From contig NZ_LMIW01000013.1 of assembly GCF_001429185.1 (NCBI RefSeq), positions 62,937-126,936 of the forward strand: a DNA stretch of 64,000 nucleotides, given 5' to 3'. The stretch comes from Terrabacter sp. Root85. GTDB lineage: Bacteria; Actinomycetota; Actinomycetes; Actinomycetales; Dermatophilaceae. Below the pieces are notes generated by a model, which made no database searches, was not told the DNA's origin, and saw nothing but the letters and a program-made list of their open reading frames with translations. Below, one piece after another: positions 50,460 to 59,960 of the stretch; the stretch's first letter is position 1, and each line of letters opens with the position of its first letter. The position numbers and the translations under genes are program-made.

Positions 50460-50918
50460 ATGCGCACGTTCATCACCAAGGCCCTCGTGGCCACCGCCGG
50501 TCTCGGCTTCGCCGTGGCCGCACCCATCGCCGCCGCGAGCTCGGCCCAGGCGCTCCCGGCGATCATGATCTACAAGGTCCAGTACGACTCGCCCGGCTCC
50601 GACACCGGCAGCAACACGAGCCTCAACGCGGAGTTCGTCGTCATCAAGAACACGACGCGCAGCAACCGCGTCCTCACCGGCTGGACCCTGCGCGACAAGA
50701 CCGGCTACACCTACCGGTTCCCGACCTTCACCCTCAAGGCGGGCGCCACCGTGACGGTCCACACCGGCCGCGGGTCCGCGACGTCGACGCACCGCTACTA
50801 CAACAAGACCTGGTACGTCTGGAACAACTCGGGCGACACGGCATACCTCAAGAACGCCTCGGGCACGACGGTCGACACGTGCGCGTGGAGCGGGGGCGGC
50901 ACCGCGAAGTACTGCTGA
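50460..50918 (+). CDS. Secreted lamin-tail domain (LTD) protein
   Basis: A 152-residue exported protein: signal peptide (residues 1-32, AAASSAQA cleavage), then an Ig-like LTD: LNAEFVVIKNTTRSNRVLTGWTL, FTLKAGATVTVHTGRG, WNNSGDTAYLKNASG. LTDs bind cell-wall or DNA partners in bacteria. Followed by a terminator; probably monocistronic. Confidence 0.85.
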   Translation: MRTFITKALVATAGLGFAVAAPIAAASSAQALPAIMIYKVQYDSPGSDTGSNTSLNAEFVVIKNTTRSNRVLTGWTLRDKTGYTYRFPTFTLKAGATVTVHTGRGSATSTHRYYNKTWYVWNNSGDTAYLKNASGTTVDTCAWSGGGTAKYC

Positions 50919-50950
50919 GCCCAGCTCCGCACGACCGACGCCGCAGATCG

Positions 50951-50980
50951 AAGGCCCGCCCCGCATCCGGGGCGGGCCTT
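50951..50980 (+). terminator. Terminator after LTD gene
   Basis: A perfect 13-bp stem AAGGCCCGCCCCG around CATC, 33 bases past the stop. Confidence 0.85.
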
Positions 50981-51206
50981 CGTCGTGCCCCCATATCTGG
51001 GAGTTGTCCCACCAACGCGCCAGTAATGGTCAAGAGATCGTCAAAAAGGCCGCATTACGTCGCGAAGTCGATAATTTGGACAAACAGCGCCAACTCCCCT
51101 CGAGACCACCTACCCCACGGGTGGTCTCGGCGTCTGTCCGAACACACCGCATGGAGCCCCATCAGTCCTGAGCCCCCAGCACATCCCCCACAGCAGGAGA
51201 AGGCAC

Positions 51207-51734
51207 ATGAAGCGGATCATCTTCGTCGTCCTCGCAGCCGTCGGTCTCGCCGTCGGCGCGGCCGCACCCTCGCAGGCCGCCAAGCCCACCCCCACGCCCA
51301 CCGTCACGGCGGCCTACTGGGGCCACTGGGCGACCCAGGCACTCGTCTACGACTCCACCGGCGGAAACAACTCGTACAAGGTCGCTGAGGCAGTCTCGGA
51401 GTGGCGCAAGTCAGGGTGGAACGTGGCCATGACGAGCGACGCCACCAAGGCCAACATCAAGGTCCTCGCGCAGCAGGCGACCTCGGACGGCGCGATCGGT
51501 GATGCAACCCTCGTCAGTGGTGGAGGTGTCATCACGGGCTGCACCGTTCGTCTCGACCCGCTGTTCGCGACCATGTACGCGGGCGAGCACCTCGCCATCC
51601 ACGAGCTCGGCCACTGCGGCGGCCTGCCGCACTCGACGTCGGCCAAGAGCGTCATGTACCCGTCGACGAACTCCAACACGGCACTCACCCGGCCGACGGC
51701 CGCCGACATCCGCTGGATGGCCGGCAACTACTGA
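51207..51734 (+). CDS. Small secreted metzincin (matrixin-type) protease
   Basis: A 175-residue exported protein: signal peptide to about residue 25, then a compact domain with HELGHCGGLPHS, the full HExxHxxGxxH zinc motif, followed by SVMYP as the Met-turn. This is the M10A/matrixin pattern. No propeptide or cysteine switch is obvious. ATG with AGGAGAAGG upstream. It may cleave surface or exported proteins. Confidence 0.88.
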   Translation: MKRIIFVVLAAVGLAVGAAAPSQAAKPTPTPTVTAAYWGHWATQALVYDSTGGNNSYKVAEAVSEWRKSGWNVAMTSDATKANIKVLAQQATSDGAIGDATLVSGGGVITGCTVRLDPLFATMYAGEHLAIHELGHCGGLPHSTSAKSVMYPSTNSNTALTRPTAADIRWMAGNY

Positions 51735-51776
51735 TCGACCCGCACCACTGCTCGGGGGAGCTTGCACCACAACCAC

Positions 51777-51810
51777 ATCGGGCCCACGGCGTATGCCGTG
51801 GGCCCGATGC
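51777..51810 (+). terminator. Terminator after protease gene
   Basis: A perfect 15-bp stem with a 4-base GTAT loop; the motif GTATGCC sits at the loop. Confidence 0.85.
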
Positions 51811-51905
51811 GCGTACCGGCGACCCCGGTCACGGGGTGGGAGATGCCCCGGGAGCGCAGCCCGGCGTGCGCGGGGCGGCTCGCCGCTGCCGTAGGCTGTT
51901 CGATC

Positions 51906-53018
51906 GTGGCTGTTGACTTCACGCAAGAGATCAAGGACCTGCGCGCGACGATGGACTCCGTGCGCGGGGTCACGAACCTCGACGAGCTCGCCCGGACCAT
52001 CGACGAGCTCGAGCAGCAGGCCTCCGCCCCCGACCTCTGGGACGACCCCGACGCGGCGCAGCAGGTCACGAGCGCCCTCTCCCGCGCCAACTCCGAGCGC
52101 GACCGCATCCTCGGGATGGACGCGCGCATCGAGGACCTCGAGACCCTCGTCGAGATGGGCCAGGAGGAGAGCGACGCCGCCACCCTCGAGGAGGCCGAGC
52201 GCGACCTCTCCACGCTGAAGAAGGACGTCGGCGAGCTCGAGGTCCGCACCCTGCTGTCGGGGGAGTACGACGAGCGGGAGGCCGTCGTGACGATCCGCTC
52301 CGGTGCCGGTGGCGTCGACGCCGCCGACTTCGCCGAGATGCTCATGCGGATGTACCTCCGCTGGGCCGAGCGCCACGGCTACCCGACGAAGGTCATGGAC
52401 ACCTCGTACGCCGAGGAGGCCGGCCTCAAGTCCGCCACCTTCGAGGTCAACGTGCCGTATGCGTTCGGCCACCTCTCCGTCGAGGCCGGCACGCACCGCC
52501 TCGTCCGGATCAGCCCGTTCGACAACCAGGGTCGTCGGCAGACGAGCTTCGCGGCTGTCGAGGTCATCCCGCTCATCGAGAGCGACGACTCGGTCGACAT
52601 CCCCGAGAACGAGCTCAAGGTCGACGTCTTCCGTTCGAGCGGTCCCGGTGGCCAGAGCGTCAACACGACCGACTCGGCGGTGCGCATGACGCACATCCCG
52701 ACCGGCATCGTCGTCTCGATGCAGAACGAGAAGAGCCAGATCCAGAACCGCGCCGCCGCCCTGCGCGTCCTCCAGTCGCGCCTGCTCCTGCAGCGCAAGG
52801 CCGAGGAGGCCGCGGTGAAGAAGGAGATGGCGGGCGACGTCAAGGCGAGCTGGGGCGACCAGATGCGCTCCTACGTGCTCAACCCGTACCAGATGGTCAA
52901 GGACCTGCGCACCGAGTTCGAGACCGGCAACCCGAGCGCCGTCTTCGACGGTGACATCGACGGCTTCATCGAGGCGGGCATCCGGTGGCAGATCGGTGAG
53001 AACCGCCGCGAGGACTGA
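51906..53018 (+). CDS. prfB: Peptide chain release factor 2
   Basis: A 370-residue class I release factor. SPF at 203-205 is the UGA/UAA recognition tripeptide and GGQ at 248-250 is the peptidyl-tRNA hydrolysis motif. No in-frame UGA or frameshift site is seen near the start, so the autoregulatory frameshift of many bacteria is absent. GTG start; usual actinobacterial neighbour of ftsE-ftsX. Confidence 0.95.
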   Translation: MAVDFTQEIKDLRATMDSVRGVTNLDELARTIDELEQQASAPDLWDDPDAAQQVTSALSRANSERDRILGMDARIEDLETLVEMGQEESDAATLEEAERDLSTLKKDVGELEVRTLLSGEYDEREAVVTIRSGAGGVDAADFAEMLMRMYLRWAERHGYPTKVMDTSYAEEAGLKSATFEVNVPYAFGHLSVEAGTHRLVRISPFDNQGRRQTSFAAVEVIPLIESDDSVDIPENELKVDVFRSSGPGGQSVNTTDSAVRMTHIPTGIVVSMQNEKSQIQNRAAALRVLQSRLLLQRKAEEAAVKKEMAGDVKASWGDQMRSYVLNPYQMVKDLRTEFETGNPSAVFDGDIDGFIEAGIRWQIGENRRED

Positions 53019-53153
53019 CATCTCGGGCGATCTCCGCTTTCGGCGGGCGCGCCGGCCTCCGCGCTCGTAGGGTCGCGTCGTCGGCTCCACCCGACGGCCC
53101 CCGCCCACGGGTGGGTCGGCGCAGCTCACGCTCCCGCCTGAGAGGTTCCGCCC

Positions 53154-53621
53154 ATGTCACCCCTCCACCGCCTCGTCACGACCCTCGCCGCCCTTCTCGT
53201 CGCCGCCACCGTCACCGTCGGGCTGGCTCCTGCGGCGTCGGCCGCCACCAGCGCCTCCCCGCCGTGCAGCAGCGTCCGCCAGATCGGCGACCGGAAGGTC
53301 GTCTCCGACCTCGGGATGTCCGCCTTCACGGTCCGCCAGTACGTCGGCTGGTGCCGCGACGCCCGAGGGTCGGCGTGGATGAACTTCACGTCCGTCTACG
53401 TCTGGGACCAGTACCACGTGCGCGGCTTCGCCTACCGCTCGCTCGCCGGCGTCGCCGTGCGTGGTGAGCCCGAGGCGCGCGGCTTCACGACGGGCGCCAG
53501 CCGCCAGCAGCTGAGCTACTCGACCCCGGTCCGCACGACCTCGCTCTGCACGCAGGGCTGGGGCAAGCTCTCCCGCGCCGGCTCGGAGTCGGCCCAGGGC
53601 CTCACGACGCTCGTCTGCTGA
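53154..53621 (+). CDS. Secreted hypothetical protein
   Basis: A 155-residue exported protein with a signal peptide (to AASAATS at about residue 31) and four cysteines (likely two disulphides). Repeated aromatic-rich strands (VGWCRDARGSAWMNFTSVYVW). Not recognised. It lies between prfB and ftsE, where it is an extra gene. Confidence 0.7.
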   Translation: MSPLHRLVTTLAALLVAATVTVGLAPAASAATSASPPCSSVRQIGDRKVVSDLGMSAFTVRQYVGWCRDARGSAWMNFTSVYVWDQYHVRGFAYRSLAGVAVRGEPEARGFTTGASRQQLSYSTPVRTTSLCTQGWGKLSRAGSESAQGLTTLVC

Positions 53622-53803
53622 GCCCCGGCGGGGCATCGCGGGCCGCCACGCCGGGGCCGGCCGTTTTCCGGGGGTTTCGTCCGTCGGCCCGTAGCCTCGG
53701 AGCCGGTCCTGTTCACGCCGGCGTATGCCGTCACGTGCCACGGGGGCCAGCCGCCGTCCCGCTGATGCCCAGCTGATGTCCAGTACGAGTCGAGGCCCGT
53801 CGC

Positions 53804-54703
53804 ATGATCCTCTTCGAGAACGTCACGAAGACCTACCCGCGGACGACTCGTCCGGCCCTCGACGACGTCAGCCTCGAGATCCCGCGCGGTGAGTTCGCCT
53901 TCGTCGTCGGCACGTCCGGTTCGGGCAAGTCGACGATGATGCAGCTCGTCATGAAGGAGCAGGACGTCTCCCGGGGGCGCATCCTCGTCGCGGGGCGCGA
54001 CCTCGACCGGCTGCCGGAGCGCAAGGTGCCGGCCCTGCGGCGCGAGATCGGCTGCGTCTTCCAGGACTTCCGACTGCTGCCCAACAAGACGGTCTTCCAG
54101 AACGTCGCCTACGCCCTCCAGGTTCTCGGCAGCAGCCGGGCCCGCATCCGCCAGACGGTGCCCGAGACGCTCGAGCTCGTGGGCCTGGCCGGCATGGAGA
54201 AGCGCCTGCCGCACCAGCTCTCGGGTGGTGAGCAGCAGCGCGTCGCCATCGCCCGGGCCTTCGTGAACCGGCCGCCGGTCCTGCTCGCCGACGAGCCCAC
54301 CGGCAACCTCGACCCCGACACGAGCCTGGGCATCGTCCAGCTGCTCGACCGCATCAACCGCACCGGGACGACCGTCGTCATGGCCACCCACGACACCGTC
54401 ACCGTCAACGCCATGCGCAAGCGCGTCATCCGCCTCGACCGCGGCGTGCTCGTCAGCGACATGGAGGCCGGCGACTACACGACCGGTTCCATCCCGCGCA
54501 TCCGGCTCGACGAGGAGGCCGAGGCGCCGCGCCGCGCGGCCGAGCCCGAGGTGTCCGACGGATACGACGACGGGGACCCCACGGCATACGACCAGGACGG
54601 CGAGTCTGAGGGCCTGCCTCCCATCGGGCGCGATGCCGACGCGCCACGCGGCAAGAGCGGAATCTTCCGGCGGCACAAGGCCGTCCAGACGAGCGACCGC
54701 TGA
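53804..54703 (+). CDS. ftsE: Cell division ATP-binding protein FtsE
   Basis: A 299-residue ATPase: Walker A GTSGSGKST (36-44), LSGGEQQRVAIARA, Walker B VLLADEPTGNLD. The first 230 residues match the usual FtsE. An extra acidic, likely disordered tail of about 70 residues (GYDDGDPTAYDQDGES...FRRHKAVQ) is added. Works with FtsX to activate the peptidoglycan hydrolase encoded downstream. Confidence 0.95.
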   Translation: MILFENVTKTYPRTTRPALDDVSLEIPRGEFAFVVGTSGSGKSTMMQLVMKEQDVSRGRILVAGRDLDRLPERKVPALRREIGCVFQDFRLLPNKTVFQNVAYALQVLGSSRARIRQTVPETLELVGLAGMEKRLPHQLSGGEQQRVAIARAFVNRPPVLLADEPTGNLDPDTSLGIVQLLDRINRTGTTVVMATHDTVTVNAMRKRVIRLDRGVLVSDMEAGDYTTGSIPRIRLDEEAEAPRRAAEPEVSDGYDDGDPTAYDQDGESEGLPPIGRDADAPRGKSGIFRRHKAVQTSDR

Positions 54704-54727
54704 GCGCGAGACGAAGCGAGACACGAC

Positions 54728-55633
54728 ATGCGATTCCAGTTCCTCCTCGGCGAGATCGGCAACGGCCTCCGGCGCAACCTCTCGATGGCCGTCTCGGTCG
54801 TCATCGTCACGATGATCTCGATGTACCTCCTCGGCCTCGGCCTCATGGGCCAACGGCAGGTCGACACCATGAAGGACTACTGGTACGACCGCGTCCAGGT
54901 CACGGTGATGCTCTGCGCCGAGAAGACCCGCTTCACCAACTGTGCGGGCGAGGCCACGACCGACGCCCAGCGCACGGCGATCAAGGCCGAGCTCGAGGCC
55001 CTCAAGCCGACGGTCAAGGAGGTCTACTACGAGTCGCGCGACGAGGCGTTCGAGCGGTTCAAGCAGACCTACAAGAACTCGCCGCTCGCGCGGGCGGGGG
55101 AGTCCTACTTCGCCGACTCCTACCGGGTCAACCTCAACGACGCCGGGAAGTTCGACGTCGTCGCGAGCTCGATCAAGGGCATGCCCGGGGTCGCCGACGT
55201 CCAGGACCAGAAGAAGCTCCTCGAGAAGTTCTTCACCTTCATGAACACCGTGTCCTGGGCGGCGATCGCGCTCTCCTCACTCATGGTCCTCGCGGCCGTC
55301 ATGCTCATCTCGACGACGATCCGCCAGACCGCCTTCAGCCGCCGGCGTGAGACCGGCATCATGCGCCTCGTCGGCGCCTCGAACTTCACGATCCGCTTCC
55401 CGTTCGTCATGGAGACCGTCCTGTCGAGCGTGCTCGGCGCGGTCCTGGCGATGGGCATGCTCTGGGCCACGGTGCGCTACGGCGTCGTCGGCTTCCTGAG
55501 CCAGACCCTGACGGACACCGCCTTCATCGGGGTGGCGGACGTCTACTACGTCGCGCCGTTCGTCGTCGTCGGCGTCATCGTGCTCTCGAGCCTCACGTCC
55601 TGGGTGACGCTGCGCCGTTACCTGCGCGTCTGA
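54728..55633 (+). CDS. ftsX: Cell division protein FtsX
   Basis: A 301-residue membrane protein with an N-terminal helix (about 18-40), an extracellular loop with two cysteines (C60, C69), and three C-terminal helices, including the motif RRRETGIMRLVGASNFTIR. Normal FtsX size. Couples FtsE ATP hydrolysis to hydrolase activation outside. Confidence 0.93.
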   Translation: MRFQFLLGEIGNGLRRNLSMAVSVVIVTMISMYLLGLGLMGQRQVDTMKDYWYDRVQVTVMLCAEKTRFTNCAGEATTDAQRTAIKAELEALKPTVKEVYYESRDEAFERFKQTYKNSPLARAGESYFADSYRVNLNDAGKFDVVASSIKGMPGVADVQDQKKLLEKFFTFMNTVSWAAIALSSLMVLAAVMLISTTIRQTAFSRRRETGIMRLVGASNFTIRFPFVMETVLSSVLGAVLAMGMLWATVRYGVVGFLSQTLTDTAFIGVADVYYVAPFVVVGVIVLSSLTSWVTLRRYLRV

Positions 55634-55700
55634 CGCGGCCCGAACTGCACAATTTCCCGAATTTGCTGCAGGGGGCCGAGGCGGCGTCGCATGCTGTCCC

Positions 55701-55716
55701 GGGCCGCATGCGGCCC
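55701..55716. terminator. 16-bp palindrome after ftsX
   Basis: GGGCCGCATGCGGCCC, perfect, 68 bases after the ftsX stop. Possible terminator or leader element of the hydrolase gene. Confidence 0.4.
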
Positions 55717-55769
55717 TGATCGTGACGATTTCTCCCCAACGCGAGTGACGTGTGGTACCAATGGAGCAT

Positions 55770-57281
55770 ATGTGGCTCATGAGGCGTTCTGAGAAGAGCG
55801 GGCCCGCGACCAGGCTGACGGCCGCCGGGCTCGTCATCACGTGTTCCGTCTCCCTGGGATCGGCGCTCGTCGCGCGTGCCGACTCCGTGTCGGACCAGAA
55901 GAAGCGCAACGACCAGAAGATCGCCGCGCTCGGTCAGCAGCTCGAGGGCACCAACGCCGCGCTCGCGCGCGCCTACGTCAACCTCCAGCGCACCAACGCC
56001 GCGCTCCCGATCGCCCAGCAGCGCGTCACCTCCGCGCAGGCGGCCCAGGCGCGCGCCCAGGCCGCCCAGGTGGCGGCCGAGGCCACCGAGGCCCGCGCGA
56101 TCGCCGCCGAGGCGAAGGCCCGGGCCCACAACGAGGCCGTGGCCCAGAAGCTCGCCGTGGCCAAGGCCAACGAGCAGCGCGCCAAGGAGCAGCTCGCCAA
56201 GAGCGGCGCCGACCTCGTCAGCAGCCAGGACGCCCTCGACTCGTACGCCGCCGAGGTCTTCCAGGGGTCCGGCCAGGAGTCGCAGCTCGGGATGGTCTTC
56301 GGATCCACCTCACCCGAGGACTTCGCGAACCGACTCGTCATGGCCGACACCGCGAGCGCGGTCGCCAGCGACACCATCGACAAGCTCGCCGCGATGACGG
56401 CCGACAACACCTCGACCCGCTCGTACCTCACCTCGGTGCGCGGCGAGATCGCCGAACTCAAGCGACAGGCCGAGGCCGCCCTGCGCGGGGCCGAGGCGGC
56501 CGCCGCGGCCGCCACTCAGGCCAAGAACCAGGCGATCATCGCCAAGAACAACGCCGTCACCGCCGCGCAGAACGCCGCCGCGGCCAAGACGCAGCTCGAC
56601 CAGCTGAAGTCCAAGCAGTCGGCCTACACCGCCGACCTCGCGGTGCAGAAGCAGGGCGAGGCCGCAGACCTCGCCTCCGCCCGCGCCGAGTCGGCCCGCC
56701 TGCAGGCCGTCCTCGTCGAGCGGGCCCGCCAGGCCCGGATCGCCGAGCAGAAGCGCCAGGCCAGGCTGCGCGCCGAGCGCGCCGCGAAGATCCGCGCCGA
56801 GCGGGCCAAGGCCGCCGCCGCCAAGAAGCGCGGACAGGTCTACATCCCCAAGACGCCGCCGCCGGTGCAGAGCGACCCGACTCCGTCGAACTACCTCAGC
56901 TACCCCGCCATCGGCCCGACGACCTCCGGCTTCGGCATGCGGTGGCACCCAGTGCTCCAGAAGTGGATGCTGCACGACGGTCTCGACTGGGGCATCGCGT
57001 GCGGCACGCCGGTGTATGCCGCGGCGCCGGGCGACATCATCCGCGCGGGTTGGCGGGCGAGCGGGTGGGGCAACCAGATCCTCATCGACCACGGGATCCA
57101 CCGCGGCGTCGACCTCGTCACGAGCTACAACCACCTGTCGAGCATCGTGAAGTTCGGCGGCAGCGTGAACCGCGGCCAGCTCATCGGCTACTCCGGCACG
57201 ACGGGCTACTCGACGGGCTGTCACCTGCACTTCGGCACCTACGAGGACGGCACGCCGGTCAACCCCCGCAAGTGGCTCTGA
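55770..57281 (+). CDS. M23 peptidase with coiled coil, FtsEX-linked hydrolase
   Basis: A protein of about 503 residues: signal segment (RRSEKSGPATRL then hydrophobic, to VARA), a long coiled coil (residues 35-330, Ala-rich), then a LytM/M23 domain: GMRWHPVLQKWMLHDGLDWG and GCHLHFG give the zinc ligands H, D, H. It should be the extracellular partner of FtsEX, cutting peptidoglycan during division. Starts at 55752, 55761, 55770 or 55779 are all possible; 55779 begins a natural signal peptide, 55770 is a compromise. Confidence 0.88.
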   Translation: MWLMRRSEKSGPATRLTAAGLVITCSVSLGSALVARADSVSDQKKRNDQKIAALGQQLEGTNAALARAYVNLQRTNAALPIAQQRVTSAQAAQARAQAAQVAAEATEARAIAAEAKARAHNEAVAQKLAVAKANEQRAKEQLAKSGADLVSSQDALDSYAAEVFQGSGQESQLGMVFGSTSPEDFANRLVMADTASAVASDTIDKLAAMTADNTSTRSYLTSVRGEIAELKRQAEAALRGAEAAAAAATQAKNQAIIAKNNAVTAAQNAAAAKTQLDQLKSKQSAYTADLAVQKQGEAADLASARAESARLQAVLVERARQARIAEQKRQARLRAERAAKIRAERAKAAAAKKRGQVYIPKTPPPVQSDPTPSNYLSYPAIGPTTSGFGMRWHPVLQKWMLHDGLDWGIACGTPVYAAAPGDIIRAGWRASGWGNQILIDHGIHRGVDLVTSYNHLSSIVKFGGSVNRGQLIGYSGTTGYSTGCHLHFGTYEDGTPVNPRKWL

Positions 57282-57377
57282 CCAACCCTCCCGGACAAAA
57301 CCGACTCTGAGCCGAGGGCCCCTTCGGGGTAGCGTTGGTGCGCTGACCACACACCCTCAAGGCGGAAGGACGGTCTG

Positions 57378-57851
57378 GTGCCGAAGGAGAAGGGGCGGTC
57401 GCTCATCGCGAGCAACCGCAAGGCCCGACACGACTACCTCATCGACGACACCTTCGAGGCGGGCATCGTCCTTTCCGGCACCGAGGTCAAGGCGCTGCGG
57501 ATGGGGCGCGCGTCCCTCGTCGACGGCTTCGCCATGTTCACCGGTGACGAGCTCTACCTCGAGAACGTCCACATCCCCGAGTACCTCAACGGCACGTGGA
57601 ACAACCACGCCCCGCGTCGCAAGCGCAAGCTGCTCCTGCACCGCGCCGAGCTGACGAAGATCGCGCACAAGACCCGTGAGAGCGGGCGCACCATCGTGCC
57701 CCTGGCCCTCTACTTCAAGGACGGCCGCGCCAAGGTCGAGATCGCCATCGCGACCGGCAAGAAGGAGTACGACAAGCGCCACGCGCTGCGCGAGCGCCAG
57801 GACAACCGCGAGGCCGACCGGGCGATGAGCGCGGCCAACCGCCGCCGCTGA
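57378..57851 (+). CDS. smpB: SsrA-binding protein SmpB
   Basis: A 157-residue Smp[40 protein letters not shown], and the basic tail [16 protein letters not shown] that reaches the decoding centre. Binds tmRNA for ribosome rescue. GTG start. The expected ssrA tmRNA is not immediately downstream. Confidence 0.95.
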   Translation: MPKEKGRSLIASNRKARHDYLIDDTFEAGIVLSGTEVKALRMGRASLVDGFAMFTGDELYLENVHIPEYLNGTWNNHAPRRKRKLLLHRAELTKIAHKTRESGRTIVPLALYFKDGRAKVEIAIATGKKEYDKRHALRERQDNREADRAMSAANRRR

Positions 57852-57929
57852 CCCTTCCGCCGGAACCGCGCGACCCGACGCAGCGTCCGGTGTCAGGATG
57901 CAAGGGACCAACGACGTGGAGGCACTCCG

Positions 57930-59903
57930 ATGGCTGGACCGACCGGACCGACCCGATCGAGCGTGACGCGCGGCCGCCGACTCGGGGTGCTGGGTCTGCT
58001 CCTGGCAGCCGCGCTGTTCCTGCTCGTACCGGCCACCGCGCAGGCTGCCGGCGACGAGGGCATGGACTCCTTCGCCGCGGTCTACGACGTGCAGCCCGAC
58101 GGCAGCATGAAGGTCACCGAGACCATCACGTGGCGCTTCCCGAGCGGCGAGCAGAAGCACGGCATCTTCCGCGACGTCGTGGTGCGGATGGGCTGGAACG
58201 GCGAGGAGAACCGCTACCGCTACTACGACCTGACGGACGTCGCGGTGTCGAGCCCGAGCGGCGCCCCCGACGCCTTCCGCGTCACCGACAGCGGTGCGGC
58301 CAAGGAGATCCGGATCGGCTCCCTCGACGAGTACACCAGCGGCACTCAGGTCTACACCATCAGCTACACGCTTCATGACGTGCTCAACCCGATCACCGCC
58401 GACGGCAAGCCGGCCGCCGACTCGAGCACGGCCGACACCGTCGAGCTCTACTACAACGTCTTCGGGACCAACGAGACCACCGTGCGTGACCGCGTGTCGA
58501 TCACCGTCAAGGCGCCGGCGACGCCGACCCAGGTGGCCTGCTACCAGGGCGTCAACCGGTCGGACACGCCCTGCCAGGCGACGAAGGGCGACCCGGCCAG
58601 GTTCTCGGCCACCGGGCTGACCGCGGGGGATGCCATGTCGGTGCTCGCCTCCTACCCGGCCTCGGCCTTCGGCAACGTGCGCCCCGACGTCCGACAGGGT
58701 GACTCGGCGTCCTCGATCGGTTCCGACGCGGCCCCGGCCGCCAACGCCGCCGCCTGGGCCGGCGCCATCGGCGCTCCGGTGCTGGCACTGGCCGTGATGG
58801 GTGCCCTCGTCTGGACCCGCGGTCGGGACGAGCGCTACGCCGACCTCACGCCGGGCCTCTCGCCGGCGTACGGCACCGGCGCGGCGGGCGACGGGACCCC
58901 GAGTGCCGCCACGGTGCGCGGCGGGTCGTCCACCGTCGCCGTCCAGTTCCAGCCGCCGAAGGGCGTGCAGCCGGGCATGGTCGGCACGATCATCGACGAG
59001 ACCGCCAACCCGATCGACGTCTCGGCCACGGTCATCGACCTCGCGGTGCGCGGCTTCATCCGGATCGAGGAGAGCGACGGCGGGGGAGCCTTCAGCCGCA
59101 CCGACTGGACGCTGACCCGGCTCGCGCCCCCGGCAGACGAGCGACTGCTGCCCTACGAGCGCCAGCTGCTCGACGGCATCTTCTCCAGCCGGGGCGACGT
59201 CGTGCGTCTCTCGGAGATGAAGAACACCTTCGCGAGCACCCTCAAGCGCATCCAGTCCGGGATGTACGAGGAGGTCGTGACACGGGGATGGTTCCGCTCC
59301 TCGCCCCAGACCCAGCGCGGCGCGTGGCAGGGCCTCGGGCTCGTCATCGCCGTGCTCGGCGGGCTCATGCTCTTCTACGGCCGACCTGCGATCAGCGCGA
59401 TCCTCGGCGGCAGCTTCGGTGGCGGGGTCGCACTCGGCATCGGTCTCGTCGTCGCCGGCCTCATCGTCTGGTTCCTCGGCGGGCGGATGGCCGCCAAGAC
59501 CGCCGAGGGCTCGGCCGTGCTCGCCCAGTCCCTCGGCTTCAAGGAGTACCTCACGACCGCCGAGGCCGGGCAGATCGTGTTCGAGGAGGCGTCCAACATC
59601 TTCAGCCGCTACCTGCCGTATGCCGTCGTCTTCGGTGTCGCGGACCGGTGGGCCAGCACGTTCGCCGACGTCGCGAAGGCGGCCGAGGCCGCCAATCAGC
59701 CTCTCGTGATGCCGACGTGGTACGTCTGGAGCGGCAACGCCTTCCCCGACTTCACGAGCATCGCCGACGGTGTCGACTCCTTCTCGACGACGTCGACGGG
59801 CACCTTCACCTCGACGCCGGGCTCGTCGGGATCGTCCGGCTTCTCCGGCGGCGGTGGCTTCTCCGGCGGCGGTGGCGGCGGGTCGTCCTCCGGCTCCTGG
59901 TAG
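57930..59903 (+). CDS. DUF2207 membrane protein
   Basis: A 657-residue protein: signal/anchor at about 18-42, an extracellular DUF2207 domain (DVQPDGSMKVTETITWRF, KHGIFRDVVVR), a helix near 270, a cytoplasmic region, two helices near 465-515, and a Gly/Ser-rich tail (FSGGGGFSGGGG). Function unknown; common in actinobacteria. ATG 57930. Confidence 0.88.
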   Translation: MAGPTGPTRSSVTRGRRLGVLGLLLAAALFLLVPATAQAAGDEGMDSFAAVYDVQPDGSMKVTETITWRFPSGEQKHGIFRDVVVRMGWNGEENRYRYYDLTDVAVSSPSGAPDAFRVTDSGAAKEIRIGSLDEYTSGTQVYTISYTLHDVLNPITADGKPAADSSTADTVELYYNVFGTNETTVRDRVSITVKAPATPTQVACYQGVNRSDTPCQATKGDPARFSATGLTAGDAMSVLASYPASAFGNVRPDVRQGDSASSIGSDAAPAANAAAWAGAIGAPVLALAVMGALVWTRGRDERYADLTPGLSPAYGTGAAGDGTPSAATVRGGSSTVAVQFQPPKGVQPGMVGTIIDETANPIDVSATVIDLAVRGFIRIEESDGGGAFSRTDWTLTRLAPPADERLLPYERQLLDGIFSSRGDVVRLSEMKNTFASTLKRIQSGMYEEVVTRGWFRSSPQTQRGAWQGLGLVIAVLGGLMLFYGRPAISAILGGSFGGGVALGIGLVVAGLIVWFLGGRMAAKTAEGSAVLAQSLGFKEYLTTAEAGQIVFEEASNIFSRYLPYAVVFGVADRWASTFADVAKAAEAANQPLVMPTWYVWSGNAFPDFTSIADGVDSFSTTSTGTFTSTPGSSGSSGFSGGGGFSGGGGGGSSSGSW

Positions 59904-59960
59904 CCCGCAGGATCGATGTGACCCTCGGTGCGGGGCAGGTCCCGGTGACACACGCCGTCG

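Noticed and set aside
51906-52000. Programmed frameshift in prfB
   Set aside because: No in-frame UGA or slippery CUU-UGA near the start.
57852-57929. tmRNA (ssrA) expected after smpB
   Set aside because: The gap is too short and lacks the tmRNA end and tag sequences.
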